Notes under the pieces: model-generated
What the model was told of the DNA's origin: nothing
Seen by the model: only the letters and a program-made list of their open reading frames with translations
The model's database searches: none
In this document: positions 24,244 to 33,437 of the stretch, piece after piece
How positions within the stretch are numbered: position 1 is the stretch's first letter
Layout: each line of letters begins with the position of its first letter
Made by a program: the position numbers and the translations under genes
Assembly (NCBI GenBank): GCA_004362315.1
Contig: SNWL01000003.1
Span: 1,488,001-1,552,000, forward strand
From: Mycobacterium sp. BK086
Lineage (GTDB): Bacteria > Actinomycetota > Actinomycetes > Mycobacteriales > Mycobacteriaceae
Direction of reading: 5' to 3'
Length of the DNA stretch: 64,000 bases

Positions 24244-25398
24244 ATGGGCACTCAGCGTTATGACGTGGCGATTGTGGGCGGCGGGCCGGCAGGTTCATCG
24301 GCCGCGTGGCAAGCCGTACAGACCGGAGCGCGGGTGGTCGTCCTGGACAAGGCCGAGTTCCCCCGCGACAAGCCGTGCGGCGATGGTCTGACTGCCCGCG
24401 CGGTCAGTCTTCTTCAGAAGATGGGCTTGGCCGACGAGGTCGACAAGTTCCACCGCGTCAACCGGGCCACGATCTACAGCCCCCATCGGTTGGAGCTGTC
24501 ATTCCCGAGCCGGCCCGGCATGCCCAACCACGGCCACTGCGCCCCACGGCGCGAACTGGACACGCTGCTGCTCGAGAACGCCCGGACAGCGGGCGCCGAG
24601 GTGCGCCAGGGCACCGAGGTCGCCGGCCCGATCCTGGACGGCGACGGCCGAGTGACGGGGGTGACGCTCAAGGATGGTGAGCCGGTTTATGCCGACGCGG
24701 TGATCGCCGCCGACGGCGCCTACTCGCCCGTCAAGCGTGGCCTCGAGCTGACCTCGCGGTACAACGGCTACTCGGCGATCGCGATTCGCGCCGAGATGCC
24801 GGCGAATCGTCCGGACTCCGACTCCCTCGACATCTATCTGAAACTGGCGTTCCAAGGCGACCAACTGCCCGGCTACGGCTGGGTGTTCCCGATGGGCGCG
24901 GGCCGGCTCAACATCGGGCTGGGATACGTCAACAGCTACAAGCGGTGGCACGAGATCAACGTCAGCCAACTCCTGGGCGAGTTCCTCGCGACCCTGCCCC
25001 GCGAGTGGGAGCTGCCCACCGTCGACGAGCTGCGAAAGGACAAGGCAGTGCAGGCCTGGCGACTACCGATGGGCTTCACCGCGTGGCCGCCGTGGCGACC
25101 GGGTGTGGTCTTCGCCGGCGACGCGCTGGGCGCTGCCAGACCGGCGTCGGGTGCCGGGATCTCCAAGGCATTGCAGTCCGGGCTCGCCGCCGGCGAGTGT
25201 GTCATCGCCGCACTCACAAATGGCGGCCCCGACGACTTCACGAACTACGAACAGCGCATCACCGCGACTTGGGGCCGGGAGTACCGCCACGGCAGGCTCT
25301 TTCACCGGCTGGCAGGCATCCCGGCGGTGGCCAACACCGGTCGCCGCGTACTCGACGGCGTGAGTCACGCCAAAATGCGTGTGTCCCTACCCTTCTAA
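24244..25398 (+). CDS. Geranylgeranyl-reductase-family FAD oxidoreductase
   Basis: 384 residues. FAD-binding GxGxxG ([11 protein letters not shown]) at residues 11-21, the family motif [11 protein letters not shown] near residue 40, and the second FAD motif ([20 protein letters not shown]) near residue 290. These flavoproteins saturate isoprenoid double bonds; MenJ of M. tuberculosis hydrogenates menaquinone, and other members reduce polyprenyl lipids. A SigK-type promoter abuts the start codon, placing it with the neighbouring lipid-methylation genes. It overlaps the convergent methyltransferase gene by 4 bp. Confidence 0.88.
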   Translation: MGTQRYDVAIVGGGPAGSSAAWQAVQTGARVVVLDKAEFPRDKPCGDGLTARAVSLLQKMGLADEVDKFHRVNRATIYSPHRLELSFPSRPGMPNHGHCAPRRELDTLLLENARTAGAEVRQGTEVAGPILDGDGRVTGVTLKDGEPVYADAVIAADGAYSPVKRGLELTSRYNGYSAIAIRAEMPANRPDSDSLDIYLKLAFQGDQLPGYGWVFPMGAGRLNIGLGYVNSYKRWHEINVSQLLGEFLATLPREWELPTVDELRKDKAVQAWRLPMGFTAWPPWRPGVVFAGDALGAARPASGAGISKALQSGLAAGECVIAALTNGGPDDFTNYEQRITATWGREYRHGRLFHRLAGIPAVANTGRRVLDGVSHAKMRVSLPF

Positions 25399-26273
25399 GC
25401 AGGCTTGACGAGGGTGAACTGACACACGTCGGTATAGCCGTCGCGAAACAGCTGGGCGCACCCGGTCAGGTAACGCATGTAGCGGTCGTACATCTCTTCT
25501 GACTGCAGCGCGATCGCGTCGTCCTTGCGGGCCGCCAGCGCTGCCGCCCAGATCTCCAGCGTGCGTGCATAGTGCGGCCGCAGTCGCTGAGCGCGCTGCA
25601 GTTCGAAGCCCGCCTTGGCCGCGTGCTCGACAACGGTGCACGGCTTGGGCAGATCACCGCCGGGGAAGATCTCGTCCATGATGAACTTCACGAATCGCAG
25701 GATCGTCATCGTCAGCGGCAGCTCGTTGGCCGCGAACTCTTCATCGGTCGGCTTGATGATGGTGTGCAGCAACATGATCCCGCCGGGCGGCAGCAGCGTG
25801 TACGCGGTCCGGAAGAAATCGTCGTAACGATCGCGACCGAAATGCTCGAAGGCGCCGATGGATACGATCCGGTCGACCGGCTCCTCGAACTGCTCCCAGC
25901 CCTGCAGCAGCACCCGCTTGGAGCGCGTGCTGGAGTTGTGGTCAAGCAATCGCTGCGCACTGGCTTGTTGGTTGCGGCTCAGGGTCAGGCCGATGACGTT
26001 GACGTCAAAACGCTGCACGGCGCGCTTCAGGGTCGCGCCCCAGCCGCACCCGATATCGAGGAGCGTCATGCCCGGCTGCAGCCCCAGCTTGCCCAACGAC
26101 AGATCGATCTTCGCGAGCTGAGCCTGTTCCAGGGTCATGTCGGCACGCTCGAAGTAGGCACAGCTGTAGGTCTGGGTGGGATCCAGGAACAGCCGAAAGA
26201 ACTCGTCGGACAGGTCGTAGTGCGCCTGCACATCGTCGAAATACGGCGCGAGGACGCGGGTTTTGTCCGTCAT
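25395..26273 (-). CDS. Mycolic-acid cyclopropane synthase/methyltransferase family (CmaA/MmaA/PcaA-like)
   Basis: 292 residues, matching the 285-300 of mycolate-modifying enzymes. SAM motif I is [15 protein letters not shown], followed by GLTLSRNQQ and the family motif [17 protein letters not shown]. The N-terminal [19 protein letters not shown] and [17 protein letters not shown] are hallmarks. It adds a methyl or cyclopropane at a double bond of a mycolate chain on the acyl carrier. ATG 26273 sits 7 bp after the -10 of a SigK-type promoter, which fixes the start; a longer frame to 26477 would overlap the divergent gene. Confidence 0.92.
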   Translation of the reverse strand: MTDKTRVLAPYFDDVQAHYDLSDEFFRLFLDPTQTYSCAYFERADMTLEQAQLAKIDLSLGKLGLQPGMTLLDIGCGWGATLKRAVQRFDVNVIGLTLSRNQQASAQRLLDHNSSTRSKRVLLQGWEQFEEPVDRIVSIGAFEHFGRDRYDDFFRTAYTLLPPGGIMLLHTIIKPTDEEFAANELPLTMTILRFVKFIMDEIFPGGDLPKPCTVVEHAAKAGFELQRAQRLRPHYARTLEIWAAALAARKDDAIALQSEEMYDRYMRYLTGCAQLFRDGYTDVCQFTLVKPA

Positions 26274-26280
26274 ATATCGG

Positions 26281-26308
26281 TATTCGGCGCCGACGGTCCC
26301 ACGGATGG
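26281..26308 (-). promoter_or_regulatory. SigK-type promoter of the mycolate methyltransferase gene
   Basis: Minus strand: CCATCC (26308-26303), 16-bp spacer, CGAATA (26286-26281). The -10 ends 7 bp before the ATG at 26273. It is arranged back to back with the plus-strand promoter at 26341. Confidence 0.8.
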
Positions 26309-26340
26309 GGCCGGGGCCGTCAATCAAGGGAATCCGCGGC

Positions 26341-26368
26341 CCATCCGGTGGCGTCGCCGCGACGAATC
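26341..26368 (+). promoter_or_regulatory. SigK-type promoter of the FAD-oxidase/ufaA1 operon
   Basis: CCATCC (26341-26346), 16-bp spacer, CGAATC (26363-26368). The -10 ends 6 bp before ATG 26375, predicting a leaderless mRNA and ruling out the upstream ATG at 26348. Confidence 0.85.
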
Positions 26369-26374
26369 GCTTGC

Positions 26375-27679
26375 ATGGGGAACGGAGTTGTCGGTCGGCG
26401 ATCAATCGCCGTGGTGGGTAGTGGAGTGGCCGGTCTGACAGCCGCGTACATGCTGGCGCAGCGCGACCGGGTGACATTGTTCGAGGCTGATACCCGGATG
26501 GGCGGGCACGCGCACACTCATGTCGTCGATCGCGGCGACGGGCAGAGCGTCGCGGTCGACTCCGCGTTTCTGGTGCACAACGACCGGACGTACCCGACGC
26601 TGTGCCGCCTGTTCGACGAACTCGGCATCGCCACCCACGAAACCGAGATGTCGATGTCGGTACGCGCGGACGGAATCGGACTCGAGTACGCGGGCGCGCG
26701 CGGCATCGGTGGGCTGTTCCCGTCGTTGGCGACGGCGACGCGCCCGCAGTACCTGCGCATGCTCACGGAGGTGAAACGGTTTCACCGAACCGCTACCGCG
26801 TTGTTGGCCGGCGAACTCACCGACGACCTCGAAACACTTGGTTCGTTTCTGGGCAGGCACAACTTCTCGCGGTTCTTCGTCACGCACTTCATGACACCGC
26901 TGGTCGCCGCCGTATGGTCCTGCGCCCCGGGAGCGGCAATGGACTATCCGGCCCGCTACCTCTTCAATTTCCTGCACCACCACGGGATGCTGTCGGTGTT
27001 CGGCTCACCGAAATGGCGTACGGTCCAAGGTGGTTCGGCTACCTATGTCAACAAGGTGCTGGAGCGCATCGACGAGGTGCACGCGGGCATGCCGGTTCAT
27101 GCCGTCGAGCGCAATCGGGACGGTGTCGAGGTGACGGCAGGGTGCCTGGGCCCGCGACAGTTCGACTCGGTGGTGGTCGCGACGCATCCCGACCAGGCCC
27201 TGTTGATGCTCGTGAGTCCCACCGATGCCGAACGGCGGGTGTTGGAGGCGATTCCCTACAGCACCAATCACGCACGGCTGCACACCGACGAATCGGTGTT
27301 GCCGCGACGGCGCCGGGCCCGCGCGTCGTGGAATTATCTGGCGACCGACAACCACGACGAGGTGGTGGTCACCTACGACGTCAGCCGGTTGATGGGTATT
27401 GCGGGACCACGACGTTTCCTGGTGACTCTCGGCGACGGGCATCGGATAGATCCGAACCAGGTCGTGGCGGAGATGACGTACGCGCATCCGCTGTATACAC
27501 CGGAATCTGTTGCAGCCGTGCAGCTTCTGCCCACGCTCGGTGATGACCGCGTGGTGTTCGCCGGCGCCTACCACGGGTGGGGATTCCACGAGGACGGCGC
27601 CGCGTCCGGACTGGCCGCGGCGCAACGCCTGGGCGCCCGATGGCCGGTGACCGAAGAGCTGGAGGATGTCGCGTGCTGA
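26375..27679 (+). CDS. FAD-dependent amine-oxidase-like protein (Rv0449c type)
   Basis: 434 residues. The dinucleotide-binding motif [16 protein letters not shown] lies near residue 13, followed by the NAD(P)/FAD-oxidoreductase signature [15 protein letters not shown], and a C-terminal FAD motif around [16 protein letters not shown]. Proteins of this family are always found beside DUF1365 and cyclopropane-synthase genes and are thought to act on modified fatty acyl chains, either as desaturase/reductase or as a helper of the methyl transfer. First gene of a four-gene operon driven by a SigK-type promoter; the next gene overlaps by 7 bp. Confidence 0.87.
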   Translation: MGNGVVGRRSIAVVGSGVAGLTAAYMLAQRDRVTLFEADTRMGGHAHTHVVDRGDGQSVAVDSAFLVHNDRTYPTLCRLFDELGIATHETEMSMSVRADGIGLEYAGARGIGGLFPSLATATRPQYLRMLTEVKRFHRTATALLAGELTDDLETLGSFLGRHNFSRFFVTHFMTPLVAAVWSCAPGAAMDYPARYLFNFLHHHGMLSVFGSPKWRTVQGGSATYVNKVLERIDEVHAGMPVHAVERNRDGVEVTAGCLGPRQFDSVVVATHPDQALLMLVSPTDAERRVLEAIPYSTNHARLHTDESVLPRRRRARASWNYLATDNHDEVVVTYDVSRLMGIAGPRRFLVTLGDGHRIDPNQVVAEMTYAHPLYTPESVAAVQLLPTLGDDRVVFAGAYHGWGFHEDGAASGLAAAQRLGARWPVTEELEDVAC

Positions 27680-28392
27680 TCCCCGCGCTGTATCGGACCC
27701 GCGTCTGGCATCACCGGGCGGCGCCGGTCGAATATTCCTTTCGGCACCGCGGCTATAGCTGGTATGTCGATGTCGACGACCTCCCCAGGCTGCCACGATG
27801 GCTTCGCCCGTTCGCGCGAATCGACCCGCGCGACCACCTTGACGGCCAACCCGGGGACTCGCTGCGTGATCGCGTCGACGCCGTGCTGGCCAGCCGCGGG
27901 CTGAGTGCGAGCGCGGGCAGCGTGACGGCGCTGCTGCAGGCTCGCGTCCTCGGTTATGTGTTCAACCCGCTGAGCCTGTATTGGTGTCACGATGCCGACG
28001 GCACGGTGCAGCACGTAATCGCCGAGGTGCACAACACCTATGGCGGCCGCCACGCGTACGTCGCGAGTGGCGATGGTCAGCTCGCGACCGTGTCCAAAGC
28101 CTTTTACGTATCGCCGTTCAACGATGTTTCGGGCCGCTACCTGATCAACGCTCCGCGCCCGGACAAGACCCTGGAGGTGACGATCACCTTGTTGCGCGAC
28201 GACCAGCCGCCGTTCGTGGCGGCGCTGCGCGGCGATCAACTCCCGGTGAGTACCGCACAGCTGCTACGGCTGCAGCTCATCGCGCCGATAGCTCCGCTTC
28301 GAGGGGCATTGGCGATCCGGCGGCACGGAATTGCACTGTGGCTGCACAAGATTCCGGTGGTACCGCGTCAAGAGAAGGCGGAACTGCGATGA
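27673..28392 (+). CDS. DUF1365 family protein (Rv0448c type)
   Basis: 239 residues from GTG 27673, seven bases inside the previous gene. DUF1365 hallmarks: LYRTRVWHHRAAPVEYSFRH at the start and GYVFNPLSLYWCHD in the middle, then AEVHNTYGGRHAY and VSPFNDVSGRY. The fold and activity are unknown, but it is invariably encoded with a CFA synthase and the FAD-oxidase, so it takes part in the same fatty-acid modification. Its TGA overlaps the next ATG. Confidence 0.88.
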   Translation: MLIPALYRTRVWHHRAAPVEYSFRHRGYSWYVDVDDLPRLPRWLRPFARIDPRDHLDGQPGDSLRDRVDAVLASRGLSASAGSVTALLQARVLGYVFNPLSLYWCHDADGTVQHVIAEVHNTYGGRHAYVASGDGQLATVSKAFYVSPFNDVSGRYLINAPRPDKTLEVTITLLRDDQPPFVAALRGDQLPVSTAQLLRLQLIAPIAPLRGALAIRRHGIALWLHKIPVVPRQEKAELR

Positions 28393-29663
28393 CCCTGGAG
28401 TCCACCGCGATTCCTGGCGGGACGGTCGACGGCACTGCCGGGACAGGAGTACCGCGGGTGCCCCGCGGACCCTTGGCGGCGATGTCGGGTGCGGTGGCTG
28501 CCCGGTTGTTGCGCCGTACCGCGGCGGCACTGCCGCTTCGGTTGTGCTATCCCGACGGCTCGGTGGTCGGCGCTGCCGATCCATCCATGCCGAGTTTTAT
28601 TCTGCACCAACCGGATCGACTGGCCCGGCGGATCGGCGCGAGCGGGTTGATCGGTTTCGGTGAATCCTATATGGCCGGCGAGTGGGATAGTTCGAACCTG
28701 GCCGGCGCACTGACCGTCCTGGCGAGCGGAGTGGCGGATTTGGTGCCGCGCGGACTGCAGCGGCTACGGCCTCTTGTGCTCAGCGGCCAGCCGCGCTCGG
28801 CGCGCAACAGCCCCGCCCAGGCCAGGCGCAATGTGGCTGCGCACTACGACTTGTCCAATGCGATGTTCGCCGAGTTTCTCGACGAGACCATGACGTACTC
28901 GTCCGCGCTGTTCGATCAGCTGCCCGCATCGCGGGAGCACCTTGCCGATGCCCAACGGCGCAAGATCAACCGGCTGCTCGATGCGGCCAAGGTGGGGCCG
29001 GGAAGCCGGGTGCTCGAAATCGGCACTGGCTGGGGCGAATTGTGCGTCCAAGCCGCGGGCCGGGGTGCGACAGTCCATTCGATCACGTTGTCGGCCGAGC
29101 AGCGTCAGCACGCGCTGCAGCGGGTGGCCGCCGCCGGGCTGTCGGACCGCGTCCGGATCGACCTCGCCGACTACCGCGAGGTAGAGGGACGTTACGACGC
29201 CGTGGTGTCGGTCGAGATGATCGAGGCCATCGGGTACTCGTTGTGGCCCGGCTACTTCCGCGCGCTGGACGACCTTGTCACTCCCGGCGGGCGCGTCGCG
29301 ATCCAGGCAATCACCATGCCGCACAACCGGATGCTGGTGAGTCGCAACACTCACACCTGGATCCAGAAGTACATCTTCCCCGGCGGGCTACTGCCCTCGA
29401 CGCAGGCCATCGTGGAGATCACCGAGAGCCAGACTCGGCTGCGAACGATCGACATGGTATCGATGCGCGATCACTACGCCGAGACTCTCCGGCTGTGGCG
29501 GGAGCGGTTCATCGAAAGTCGGGATACGTTGGCGGCATTGGGGTTCGACGCGGTCTTCGCCCGGATGTGGGAGCTTTACCTCGCCTATTCCGAGGCCGGC
29601 TTCCGGGCCGGTTATCTTGATGTGTACCAATGGACCTTCGCCCCTACGGGAGCTCGCCAGTGA
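28389..29663 (+). CDS. ufaA1: Cyclopropane-fatty-acyl-phospholipid synthase-type methyltransferase
   Basis: 424 residues, close to the 427 of M. tuberculosis UfaA1 (Rv0447c), and in the same gene order. N-terminal lipid-binding domain (about 1-130), then the SAM methyltransferase domain: AAHYDLSNAMFAEFLD, MTYSSALFD, motif I RVLEIGTGWGELCVQAA, and VSVEMIEAIG with the bicarbonate-binding Glu. UfaA1 has been reported to convert oleate to tuberculostearic acid. Start ATG 28389 overlaps the previous stop (ATGA). Confidence 0.9.
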   Translation: MTLESTAIPGGTVDGTAGTGVPRVPRGPLAAMSGAVAARLLRRTAAALPLRLCYPDGSVVGAADPSMPSFILHQPDRLARRIGASGLIGFGESYMAGEWDSSNLAGALTVLASGVADLVPRGLQRLRPLVLSGQPRSARNSPAQARRNVAAHYDLSNAMFAEFLDETMTYSSALFDQLPASREHLADAQRRKINRLLDAAKVGPGSRVLEIGTGWGELCVQAAGRGATVHSITLSAEQRQHALQRVAAAGLSDRVRIDLADYREVEGRYDAVVSVEMIEAIGYSLWPGYFRALDDLVTPGGRVAIQAITMPHNRMLVSRNTHTWIQKYIFPGGLLPSTQAIVEITESQTRLRTIDMVSMRDHYAETLRLWRERFIESRDTLAALGFDAVFARMWELYLAYSEAGFRAGYLDVYQWTFAPTGARQ

Positions 29664-30445
29664 ATTTTCTCCTCGTCGCCGCAGCATCGGTGGCCGCGGT
29701 CATCGTGGTCCACGGCGTGACATTCCTGATCGCGCGGCGTATCGGGCGTTACAACATCGTCGACATCACCTGGGGTCTCGGGTTTGTGGCGGTCGCCGCC
29801 GTCGCGGCAGTGGTCGGCACCGGGGACCTGTTTCGCCGTCTGCTGTTGCTGGCGCTGACCGCATTGTGGGGGTTGCGGCTGGCCTGGCACATGTACGTCA
29901 AGATCAAGGGCCACGGCGAAGACCCCCGCTACCGTGACCTGCTGCGCGGAAACTTCGCACCGGGCAACGTCATCCGGAAGATCTTCGGCACCCAGGCCGT
30001 GGCGACGCTGTTCGTCGCACTTCCCCTGATGCTCTCGGCCACGCTGGGCCCGACGCGTTCCGCACGGGTTGTGTTGATGGGCATCGGCGTGGTGGTGTGG
30101 CTGGCCGGCTTGGTGTGCGAGTCCGTGGGCGATCACCAATTGCGGGCGTTCAAGCGGGACCCCGCGAACAAGGGGACAATCATGGACCGGGGGCTGTGGA
30201 GCTGGACACGGCACCCGAACTACTTCGGGGACGCCTGCGTGTGGTGGGGGCTCTGGCTGGTGAGCATCGCAGGCTGGGTTTCGCTGGCGACCGTGGCCAG
30301 CCCCGTGGTGATGACGTACTTCCTGGTGCATGTCACCGGGGCCAGGCTCACCGAAAAGTACATGAGAGACCGGCCGGGGTTTCGCGAATATTGCTCGCGG
30401 ACATCGTATTTTGTGCCGCTGCCACCAAAATCCCGGACCCGGTGA
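29660..30445 (+). CDS. DUF1295 membrane protein, steroid 5-alpha-reductase-like (Rv0446c type)
   Basis: 261 residues, GTG start overlapping the ufaA1 stop (GTGA). About seven membrane helices. The C-terminal RGLWSWTRHPNYFGDACVWW and the GFREYCSRTSYFVPL tail are the NADPH-binding marks of the isoprenylcysteine-methyltransferase/5-alpha-reductase fold. It may reduce a methylene or enoyl intermediate made by the upstream methyltransferase. Last gene of the operon, convergent 3 bp from the second CFA synthase. Confidence 0.87.
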   Translation: MNFLLVAAASVAAVIVVHGVTFLIARRIGRYNIVDITWGLGFVAVAAVAAVVGTGDLFRRLLLLALTALWGLRLAWHMYVKIKGHGEDPRYRDLLRGNFAPGNVIRKIFGTQAVATLFVALPLMLSATLGPTRSARVVLMGIGVVVWLAGLVCESVGDHQLRAFKRDPANKGTIMDRGLWSWTRHPNYFGDACVWWGLWLVSIAGWVSLATVASPVVMTYFLVHVTGARLTEKYMRDRPGFREYCSRTSYFVPLPPKSRTR

Positions 30446-30448
30446 CGT

Positions 30449-31711
30449 CTACATCGACCAGGGCCGACCCCAGGGCATGGCGGCCTCTCCCCCGGCGTCG
30501 GGCTTGACGGCCAGAATCTGGTCCACACCCATCCGGCCCTGTTCGAAGGCCAGCCCGCCACCGACCAGATAGAGCCGCCACACTCGGGCGACCTCCTCAC
30601 CGGCCAGAGCGACGAACTCGTCGTAGCGACGCTCAAAGGTGTCGATCCAGCAGTCGACGGTGCGGACGTAGTGTTCGCGCATGGCCTCGACGTCGCGCAC
30701 CTCGAAACCGGCGTCCTGCAGGTAATTCACGGTCTGCCCCATCGGCCGCATGTGCATGTCAGGCGCGATGTAGGACTCGATGAACGCCCCGCCACCCGGC
30801 GCGGCGTCCGCACCCCGCGACATCTGTTGCAGCACGAGTCGGCCGGTGGGCTTGAGCGACCGGTACAGCATCGCCGCATACGTGCCGTAATTCTCCTCGC
30901 CGACATGCTCGCCCATCTCCACCGAGGCCACCGCGTCGAACGGCTCACTGTCATCAGCGAATTCGCGGTAGTCCTGCAACCCCACGTTGACCCGCCCGGT
31001 CAGACCGCGATCCGCCACTCGGGCGACCACGAAGTCACGCTGCCGCACCGACAGCGTGATGCCGGTGGCGTGCACCCCATAATGCTCCGCGGCGAACAGG
31101 ACCAGTGAGCCCCAGCCGCAGCCTACGTCGAGCAGCCGCATGCCGTCGGTCAGACCGAGTTTGCGGCAGATCAGGTCGAGTTTGGCGGTCTGAGCTTCAT
31201 GCAACGTCTGCCGATCGTCGGTGAAGTAGGCCGACGAGTACGCCATGTGGTCGTCGAGCAGCAGACGATAGAAGTCGTTGGACAGGTCGTAGTGGTGGGC
31301 GATGGCCGCGCGGTCACGCCGTCGGCTGTTCCTGCGGCCTTTCAGCCTGGCTTCGGTGCTCGGCGGCGGTGGCGGCGGGCCCAGCGCCCCGAGCGTGGCC
31401 GCCTGCCGCAGTGCGTCCGCCAGCTTGCGCGCGGTCGGACGAGTGGGCGTCTGGCCGTCCGATCGGCGCCACACCTCACGCAACCCCTCGCCGAGATCCC
31501 CGTCGACGTCGAGATCACCCGCCACAAAGGCGCGCGCAAGACCCAGTTCACCTGGCGCCCACACCAACCTGCGCAAGGCCCGCCGCGACCGGATGACCAG
31601 GACCGGGCCCGCCGGTCCGGCCTCGCTGCCATCCCAGGCCCGGATGCGGACCGGCAGCTCGATATCGAGGGCCGTGCCGACGAGTGACTCCAGGCGCTGC
31701 GCGGTGTTCAC
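30449..31711 (-). CDS. Second cyclopropane-fatty-acyl-phospholipid synthase-type methyltransferase
   Basis: 420 residues, GTG start 31711. N-terminal domain, a Pro-rich linker (about residues 110-118), then the methyltransferase domain: IAHHYDLSNDFYRLLLD, MAYSSAYFTDDRQTLHEAQ, motif I RLLDVGCGWGSLVLFAA, and SVEMGEHVG. It is clearly different from the ufaA1 copy, so it probably acts on another lipid or double-bond position. Its promoter is SigK-type, with the -10 ending 6 bp before the GTG, and it follows rskA by 36 bp on the same strand, so it may also be read from the sigK operon. Confidence 0.9.
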   Translation of the reverse strand: MNTAQRLESLVGTALDIELPVRIRAWDGSEAGPAGPVLVIRSRRALRRLVWAPGELGLARAFVAGDLDVDGDLGEGLREVWRRSDGQTPTRPTARKLADALRQAATLGALGPPPPPPSTEARLKGRRNSRRRDRAAIAHHYDLSNDFYRLLLDDHMAYSSAYFTDDRQTLHEAQTAKLDLICRKLGLTDGMRLLDVGCGWGSLVLFAAEHYGVHATGITLSVRQRDFVVARVADRGLTGRVNVGLQDYREFADDSEPFDAVASVEMGEHVGEENYGTYAAMLYRSLKPTGRLVLQQMSRGADAAPGGGAFIESYIAPDMHMRPMGQTVNYLQDAGFEVRDVEAMREHYVRTVDCWIDTFERRYDEFVALAGEEVARVWRLYLVGGGLAFEQGRMGVDQILAVKPDAGGEAAMPWGRPWSM

Positions 31712-31717
31712 AACCGG

Positions 31718-31745
31718 TATTCGTCGCCGACAGCCTGGCGGATGG
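31718..31745 (-). promoter_or_regulatory. SigK-type promoter of the second CFA synthase
   Basis: Minus strand: CCATCC (31745-31740), 16-bp spacer, CGAATA (31723-31718). The whole promoter fits in the gap between rskA and the GTG at 31711. Confidence 0.8.
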
Positions 31746-31747
31746 CG

Positions 31748-32446
31748 TCAGGTCAAGGACAGCTTGGCGAAGATCTGTCCGGTCGGCTGCGGCGAACCTG
31801 TTCCTGGCTCGACGGTGAACGCGAGCGCGTTGGTGTTGCCGAGATCGGTGAGCACCGCCGTCGTCGACGGCCGCACCGCGTCGCCAGTCATCGTGCCTGC
31901 CGATCTCGGGGTCCCGCCGTCGAGCAGCCACATCTGATAGACCGAGCCGGGCGGGGGCGGTGCGACGTTGTTCATCACCAGCACCCCGGCATTGGTGTCG
32001 CGCGAGTACACGAAGGTTGCCACGCCGCCGGTGGGGATGGCGGCGGTGGTGGTTTGGACGTCGGAGGCCTCGAACACTCGCGCGGCCGTCGGCGTGCTCG
32101 GGGGGCGCAGGACCACGACCGTGCTGAACACGCCGAGCCCGATCACCAATGCCGCGGCGGCCGCGATGAGCGGTCTGCGCCAGGAACGCCGGGGCGCTGC
32201 GGGCCCCGCGGCAACCGCCGCCAGGATCCGCTCCCGCAATTCGGGCGGAGGCTCGACGGCGGTCGCGTCTGACACCAGGGCCATCGTGTCGCGGTAGGCG
32301 CGCACCTCGTCGCGGAAGGCGTTGGCCACAGCCGCGGGCGCGGCGTCGAGATTGCGGTCGATGTCGGCGCGTTGGTGACCGTCGATGGCGCCGAGGGCAT
32401 ACACGCCCGTGAGGTCCATCAGCTCGAAATCCGCGGGGCCGGTCAT
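31748..32446 (-). CDS. rskA: Anti-sigma-K factor
   Basis: 232 residues, the same length as M. tuberculosis RskA as I recall. A cytosolic anti-sigma domain (residues 1-85, [20 protein letters not shown]) is followed by one membrane helix (about 92-113) and an extracytoplasmic RskA domain ([18 protein letters not shown]). It holds SigK at the membrane until regulated proteolysis releases it. The ATG at 32446 overlaps the sigK stop (ATGA), giving coupled 1:1 synthesis. Confidence 0.95.
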   Translation of the reverse strand: MTGPADFELMDLTGVYALGAIDGHQRADIDRNLDAAPAAVANAFRDEVRAYRDTMALVSDATAVEPPPELRERILAAVAAGPAAPRRSWRRPLIAAAAALVIGLGVFSTVVVLRPPSTPTAARVFEASDVQTTTAAIPTGGVATFVYSRDTNAGVLVMNNVAPPPPGSVYQMWLLDGGTPRSAGTMTGDAVRPSTTAVLTDLGNTNALAFTVEPGTGSPQPTGQIFAKLSLT

Positions 32447-33006
32447 GACACCCCCAGGCAGTTGCGTAGGCCCCGCAACGCATCTCGGATGCGCGACTTG
32501 ATGGTCGACAGGTTGGCCGACAGCCGCGCCGACACCTCGGGATAGGTGAGTCCGCCGTAGTACGCCAGCTCGATGCACTCGCGCTGAACGTCGGTGAGCG
32601 AGTCGAGGCACTCGACGACGCGGCGGCGATCCTCTCCCCCGATCACCGCGTCGGCGACGTCGTCGCGCGGGCGGTCGATGTTGGCCGCGCCGTAGCGATC
32701 CTCGCGCCGGCGTCCGGCCTCTTCGGAGCGCACCCGCTCGACGGCGCGCCCGTGGGAGACCGTCATCAGCCACGCCATCGCTGAGCCGGCCGCCGGGTCG
32801 TACTTGTCGGCATTGCGCCACACGTGAAGGAAAATGTCTTGGGTGGTTTCCTGGCTGTAGCCCGGATCCCGCAGAATGCGCAGTACCAGCCCGTAGACCC
32901 GCGCTTTGGTCAGATCGTAGAACGTGGCGAAGGCGTCAGCGTCCTGGCCCGCTGTCCGGCCCAGCAATGCCTCGAGCTCGTTGCGCGGCGGCGCCGATCC
33001 GTTCAT
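32443..33006 (-). CDS. sigK: ECF RNA polymerase sigma factor SigK
   Basis: 187 residues, the length of M. tuberculosis SigK, with very similar sequence. Sigma region 2 ([38 protein letters not shown]) and region 4 ([36 protein letters not shown]) are intact. Start ATG 33006 is taken because it gives the conserved N-terminus; the longer frame does not. Its own SigK-type promoter lies 82 bp upstream, so it is autoregulated. In M. tuberculosis SigK drives mpt70/mpt83 and the Rv0449c operon. Confidence 0.96.
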   Translation of the reverse strand: MNGSAPPRNELEALLGRTAGQDADAFATFYDLTKARVYGLVLRILRDPGYSQETTQDIFLHVWRNADKYDPAAGSAMAWLMTVSHGRAVERVRSEEAGRRREDRYGAANIDRPRDDVADAVIGGEDRRRVVECLDSLTDVQRECIELAYYGGLTYPEVSARLSANLSTIKSRIRDALRGLRNCLGVS

Positions 33007-33087
33007 CGAGCCATAGCCTAGCCACTCATAGGCTGCCGACCCCACTGATTCGGTCGGCCGAGACCCCAGCCGAACATCCATGACAGA

Positions 33088-33115
33088 GATTCGTCGCCGA
33101 AACGGTCATGGATGG
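33088..33115 (-). promoter_or_regulatory. SigK-type promoter of sigK-rskA
   Basis: Minus strand: CCATCC (33115-33110), 16-bp spacer, CGAATC (33093-33088). Predicted 5' UTR about 75 nt, unlike the leaderless units nearby. Confidence 0.8.
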
Positions 33116-33128
33116 CACCGCGTTGGCG

Positions 33129-33437
33129 CTAAGCGGGCAGCAGGTCGAACGGCGGCGTTCCGACGCCACTGATCATGAGCTGGCCCGACGGGATCTTCTC
33201 GACGAGCCGCACTGCGGCGCTGCGGTTTCCAATCGTCAACTGGGCGTGCTGGCCCGCCACGAAGTCGTCGGGCGCACCGTAGGCGAGACCCTGCCAGTGG
33301 TAGCGCCCGTCGATCGGGCTGAGGTGGCCGGCAAGTCGGACCCGGACCCCGCAGCACACACCGGCGACATCCAGTTCGGCGGCGCCGTCGAAAACGCCGT
33401 TGTCGTCGACGGTCACAGGAACCTGGTCCGCGTCCAC
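33129..33437 (-). CDS. DUF4873 family protein
   Basis: 102 residues, all-beta, without signal peptide. DUF4873 proteins are common in actinobacteria, often beside or fused to flavin monooxygenases and diiron oxygenases. Here it overlaps the AurF-like gene by 25 bp and comes after it, so it is probably an accessory protein of that enzyme. Function unknown. Confidence 0.8.
   Translation of the reverse strand: MDADQVPVTVDDNGVFDGAAELDVAGVCCGVRVRLAGHLSPIDGRYHWQGLAYGAPDDFVAGQHAQLTIGNRSAAVRLVEKIPSGQLMISGVGTPPFDLLPA

Noticed and set aside
33047-33052. A second CGAATC (minus strand) near sigK as a further SigK -10
   Set aside because: No CCATCC-like element 16 bp upstream; the sequence there is unrelated.
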